Below the pieces are notes generated by a model. It saw only the letters and a list, made by a program, of their open reading frames with translations, ran no database searches and was not told the DNA's origin. From positions 203,182 to 267,181 of the forward strand of contig JAPOHD010000012.1 in NCBI GenBank assembly GCA_026671195.1: a DNA stretch of 64,000 nt. Reading direction: 5' to 3'. This document shows, piece after piece, positions 60,835 through 64,000 of the stretch. Position 1 is the first letter of the stretch; each line of letters starts with the position of its first letter. The DNA is from Draconibacterium aestuarii (GTDB lineage: Bacteria; Bacteroidota; Bacteroidia; Bacteroidales; Prolixibacteraceae). The position numbers were made by a program, and so were the translations under genes.

Positions 60835-63800
60835 ATGAAGATACTTTACATCAGGATATTTTTTGCACTACTATTTATTTTTGGAACGGTAACCGGATTT
60901 GCACAGCGTAGCAACGGGCTGGCCGTTGAAGGCCATATTTCGGTAGAAGAAGGTTCGCCGGATGGAGCAATTATTCAAATGTATCGCGACGGAATACGCA
61001 TGGATAATTACGGAGTTGGCAATGATGGTCGTTATAAGGTGGAATTAAACTGGAACCATAAATTTGAATTGATTTTTCAGCGCGAAGGTAATTTTCAGCA
61101 AAAGGTTATTGTTGAAACAGCTGTTCCCAAAGCGGTATTAAATACCGATCCCAAATTTCCTCCTTTTCCGGTAAACATTAATCTTTTTACTGAAATCCCC
61201 GGAATTGATAACTCATTTTCTGAAAATACAGTACTAAAAATATTTTACAGCCCCAGTGTTGATAATTTTGTTTCTGAACTTTATTACAATGATGCGCAGA
61301 TTAAAAAATTGATCGACCAGGCAATATTGCAGGGCGAGGTGGTGGATAAGAATGCTGACTATATGTCGAAATTAACACGTGCTGAGTTGGCGGAATTGCG
61401 AAAAGAGTACAACGAACTGCTGGAACAGGCAGGAAAAGAATACAGCGATGAAAAATTTCTGGCAGCACTGGATGGCTACAAAGCAGCCAGTAAGATATTA
61501 TCTAACGAACAGTTTCCCAAAGACCGAATTGCGGAAATAAATGATTTACTGGGTTTGATTATGGCTGCTGAAGAGCTGGATAAAGCCAAATTGGAACGTT
61601 TTGATGCATTGGTGAAAGAAGGCGATTTGTTTTTTGTGCAGACAGCGTATTCCGAGGCCCGAAAATCTTACGATCGGGCTTTGTCAATTAAACCATTTGA
61701 CCAATATGTAAACGGTCAGTTAAAAAAGATTGCTGATCTTCTGCAAAAACAATTACAGGACGAACGGTATCTCGATTTGATTGCGCAGGGTGACAAGGCC
61801 ATTAAAGAACGTTTGTACAACGAGGCCTTGGGAGTATTTAACAGTGCATTGGAAATAAAGCCAAACGAGCAGTATCCAAAAACAAAAATTACTGAAATAA
61901 ATAATTTGCTGGCCGAGCAGTTACAAGATCAGGAAAAACAACAGAGTTATACTGATGCCATGTTTGAAGGTGAAAAACAGTTCACAAAACAATTTTACGA
62001 CCGTGCTTTAACCGCATTCCAAAAAGCACTGGATTACCGTCCGGGCGATATTAAAGCAACACGACGAATCGAGGAAACCCGGGAAATAATGAAGGAAATC
62101 CTTGATAAAATGTCATACGATAAGTTTATTGTTGAGGCAGACAAAGCATACAAAAAGAAAGATTACCCGGAAGCATTAACAAATTACGAACAAGCACTTG
62201 CTTTATTCCCCAATGAGTTGCGTACTAAAAAACGTGTGGATGAAATTACCCAGATATTATACACCGAACGCAGCTTTGCCGAGTTTGTAGCACAGGCCGA
62301 CCAACTGTTCGAATCAAAAAGTTATTCCAACGCCAAATCCTTGTACGAAAAGGCTCTTGCCATTAACGCATCCGATAAACACGTTTTGGAACAAATTGTA
62401 GCAATCGATAATATTATAGCGCAGCAGGGTGTGGACGAGAGATACAACCAGACAATTGCAGCAGCCGACGATCTGCTAACCAAAACGGAGTATGAAAATG
62501 CGAAAGGAAGATACAATGAAGCCCTTGCCATAAAACCAAAAGAAAAATACCCGAAAGATAAAATTGCTGAAATTGATGCTGCGCTTGTGGTTATTGCAAA
62601 AACAAACAGAGACTATCAAGAGACCATTGCAAAGGCTGATCGTTTGTTCGAACAAAAAAACTATGCTGATGCAAAAAATACGTTTGTCGATGCCGGTAAA
62701 ATAAAGCCGGAGGAAACCTATCCGTCGGAAATGATGACGAAAATTGATGGTTTAATCGCTGAAGAAGCACGTTTTTTGGCGCAAAAGGAAGCAGAGGAAG
62801 AAGCACGAAAGGAAGAAGCTGCTGCCGCCGAAGCCGCCCGTTTGGCAGCCATCCAGGCGGAAAAGGATAAAAACTATGCCGAAGCCCTTGCACGCGCCGA
62901 TAATCTGTTCAACGAAAAGGAATACGAAGGTTCAAGAAATGAATACCGTGTTGCTTTGGATGTAAAACCTGAAGAAACGTATCCGCAACAGCGAATTGAT
63001 GAAATCGGAACCATACTGGCACAACTTTCGGCTGCCCAAAAAGCCTATGAAGAAGCTGTTGCCCTTGGGGATCGTGAGTTTAGAACCGAAAGTTTTGATG
63101 CAGCCATCACCGCATACAACACCGCCGAACAAGCCAAAGCAGACGAAACTTACCCGGATGAACAGCTGGCAAAAATCGACTCGATTGTAAGCACAAGAGC
63201 ACGACTGGCAGAAGAAGCTGCTGCCGCCGAAGCCGCCCGTTTGGCAGCCATCCAGGCGGAAAAGGATAAAAACTATGCCGAAGCTCTTGCACGTGCCGAT
63301 AATCTGTTCAACGAAAAGGAATACGAAGGTTCAAGAAATGAATACCGTGTTGCTTTGGATGTAAAACCTGAAGAAACGTATCCGCAACAGCGAATTGATG
63401 AAATCGGAACCATACTGGCACAACTTTCGGCTGCCCAAAAAGCCTATGAAGAAGCTGTTGCCCTTGGGGATCGTGAGTTTAGAACCGAAAGTTTTGATGC
63501 AGCCATCACCGCATACAACACCGCCGAACAAGCCAAAGCAGACGAAACTTACCCGGATGAACAGCTGGCAAAAATCGACTCGATTGTAAGCACAAGAGCG
63601 CGACTGGCAGAAGAAGCCGCTGCTGCCGAAGCCGCCCGTTTGGCAGCCATCCAGGCGGAGAAAGATAAAAACTATGCCGATGCCATTGTACGTGCCGACA
63701 ATCTGTTCAACGAAAAAGAATACGAAGGTTCAAGAAATGAATACCGGGTTGCTTTGGATGTAAAACCAGAAGAAGCGTATCCGCAACAACGAATTGATGA

Positions 63801-64000
63801 AATCGGAACCATACTGGCACAACTTTCGGCTGCACAAAAGGCATACGAAGAAGCCGTTGCAAATGGCGACCGCGAATTCCGTCGTGAAGGCTGGGATGCC
63901 GCTATTGCAGCATACAACAAGGCCAAACAAGCCAAAACAGACGAAACCTACCCGGATGAACAACTGGCAAAAATCGACTCGATTGTAAGCACAAGAGCAC
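60835..64000 (+). CDS. Large periplasmic TPR-like repeat protein (3' end outside window)
   Basis: At least 1055 residues; the frame stays open at base 64000. A signal peptide (about 1-22, ending GFAQ) is followed by a short carboxypeptidase-regulatory-like beta domain (about 28-100; VEGHISVEEGSPDGAIIQMYRDG). From about residue 190 come many 40-70-residue helical units with the consensus xxADxLFxxKxYxxAKxxYxxALxIKPxExYPxxKIxEI, TPR-like. From about 660 these become three 133-residue units (DNA repeats of 399 bp) separated by Ala/Glu-rich helices. Such proteins probably act as long scaffolds; no partner is visible. Its true length and end domain are unknown. Confidence 0.9.
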   Translation, partial: MKILYIRIFFALLFIFGTVTGFAQRSNGLAVEGHISVEEGSPDGAIIQMYRDGIRMDNYGVGNDGRYKVELNWNHKFELIFQREGNFQQKVIVETAVPKAVLNTDPKFPPFPVNINLFTEIPGIDNSFSENTVLKIFYSPSVDNFVSELYYNDAQIKKLIDQAILQGEVVDKNADYMSKLTRAELAELRKEYNELLEQAGKEYSDEKFLAALDGYKAASKILSNEQFPKDRIAEINDLLGLIMAAEELDKAKLERFDALVKEGDLFFVQTAYSEARKSYDRALSIKPFDQYVNGQLKKIADLLQKQLQDERYLDLIAQGDKAIKERLYNEALGVFNSALEIKPNEQYPKTKITEINNLLAEQLQDQEKQQSYTDAMFEGEKQFTKQFYDRALTAFQKALDYRPGDIKATRRIEETREIMKEILDKMSYDKFIVEADKAYKKKDYPEALTNYEQALALFPNELRTKKRVDEITQILYTERSFAEFVAQADQLFESKSYSNAKSLYEKALAINASDKHVLEQIVAIDNIIAQQGVDERYNQTIAAADDLLTKTEYENAKGRYNEALAIKPKEKYPKDKIAEIDAALVVIAKTNRDYQETIAKADRLFEQKNYADAKNTFVDAGKIKPEETYPSEMMTKIDGLIAEEARFLAQKEAEEEARKEEAAAAEAARLAAIQAEKDKNYAEALARADNLFNEKEYEGSRNEYRVALDVKPEETYPQQRIDEIGTILAQLSAAQKAYEEAVALGDREFRTESFDAAITAYNTAEQAKADETYPDEQLAKIDSIVSTRARLAEEAAAAEAARLAAIQAEKDKNYAEALARADNLFNEKEYEGSRNEYRVALDVKPEETYPQQRIDEIGTILAQLSAAQKAYEEAVALGDREFRTESFDAAITAYNTAEQAKADETYPDEQLAKIDSIVSTRARLAEEAAAAEAARLAAIQAEKDKNYADAIVRADNLFNEKEYEGSRNEYRVALDVKPEEAYPQQRIDEIGTILAQLSAAQKAYEEAVANGDREFRREGWDAAIAAYNKAKQAKTDETYPDEQLAKIDSIVSTRA
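62815..64000 (+). repeat. Three tandem 399-bp coding repeats
   Basis: Units begin at 62815, 63214 and 63613, exactly 399 bp apart (133 codons). Units 1 and 2 are almost identical at base level; unit 3 is more diverged in its second half (for example Asn-Gly-Asp-Arg for Leu-Gly-Asp-Arg) and is cut by the window end at about 388 of 399 bp. Each unit encodes two TPR-like hairpins plus an EAAAAEAARLAAIQAEKD linker. Confidence 0.97.

Noticed and set aside
62932..63963. Minus-strand frames repeated three times within the large repeat gene
   Set aside because: They are shadows of the plus-strand 399-bp repeats: same spacing, Arg/Phe/Cys-rich, no start signals.

Overview
The window looks like chromosomal DNA of a Bacteroidota bacterium. 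The best fit is an aquatic or marine member of the Marinilabiliales/Prolixibacteraceae type; that placement is inference from gene content. The evidence is low-GC DNA, perfect Bacteroidota housekeeping promoters (TTTG-N19-TAnnTTTG upstream of rpsF), few Shine-Dalgarno sites, and families typical of this phylum: DUF5916 outer-membrane proteins, PCMD-domain proteins, an OprO/P-type porin, a Bacteroidota tyrosine recombinase with an Arm DNA-binding domain, and an rpsF-rpsR-rplI operon without ssb or priB. No SusC/SusD pair, rRNA or CRISPR array was seen.

Layout. 1-1822: the end of a sulfatase and an ankyrin lipoprotein. 1823-4640: a mobile-element end, with a gene-poor block full of inverted repeats, a tyrosine recombinase and tRNA-Leu(CAG). 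4720-12143 (minus): housekeeping genes pyrBI with a likely attenuator leader, a YigZ-family protein, an EamA exporter, dnaA, and an amidase plus MCE-protein pair. 12358-15483 (plus): an LptD/OstA-like protein and RidA. 15563-16030: a 12-unit repeat array of exactly 41 bp per unit, organised as 123-bp super-units. 17018-21992 (minus): ribosomal proteins L9/S18/S6 and a three-gene biotin-dependent acyl-CoA carboxylase. 22282-32011: a DUF5916 protein, a MATE exporter, a polyol dehydrogenase, an FetAB-like ABC transporter, gnd and pdxB.

32044-44762 is a sugar-acid and glycoside block. On the minus strand lie a Gfo/Idh oxidoreductase, a LarA-type nickel-pincer enzyme, a KDG-kinase-like PfkB kinase, a mannonate-oxidoreductase-like SDR and a LacI regulator, suggesting hexuronate use. 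On the plus strand lie a GntR regulator, a secreted DUF1080 protein, an MFS transporter, a URO-D-family protein and a Tat-like Gfo/Idh protein, suggesting a 3-keto-glycoside route. 44927-49990 holds a hybrid histidine kinase, an NtrC-type sigma-54 activator and a coiled-coil envelope protein whose upstream DNA carries a sigma-54 promoter and twin palindromic activator sites. 51281-57994 holds two PCMD proteins (one split by an in-frame TAG), two outer-membrane proteins, a MITE-like element and a sulfotransferase. 58195-64000 ends with two unknown proteins, an NhaC antiporter and a large periplasmic TPR-like protein that runs off the window and contains three tandem 399-bp repeats.

The signals most worth following are the 41/123-bp array, the pyrBI leader with a U-rich overlapping reading frame and terminator, the complete sigma-54 regulatory module at 44927-49990, and the structured promoter-bearing block beside the recombinase. 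No wholly new defence or mobile system was recognised.
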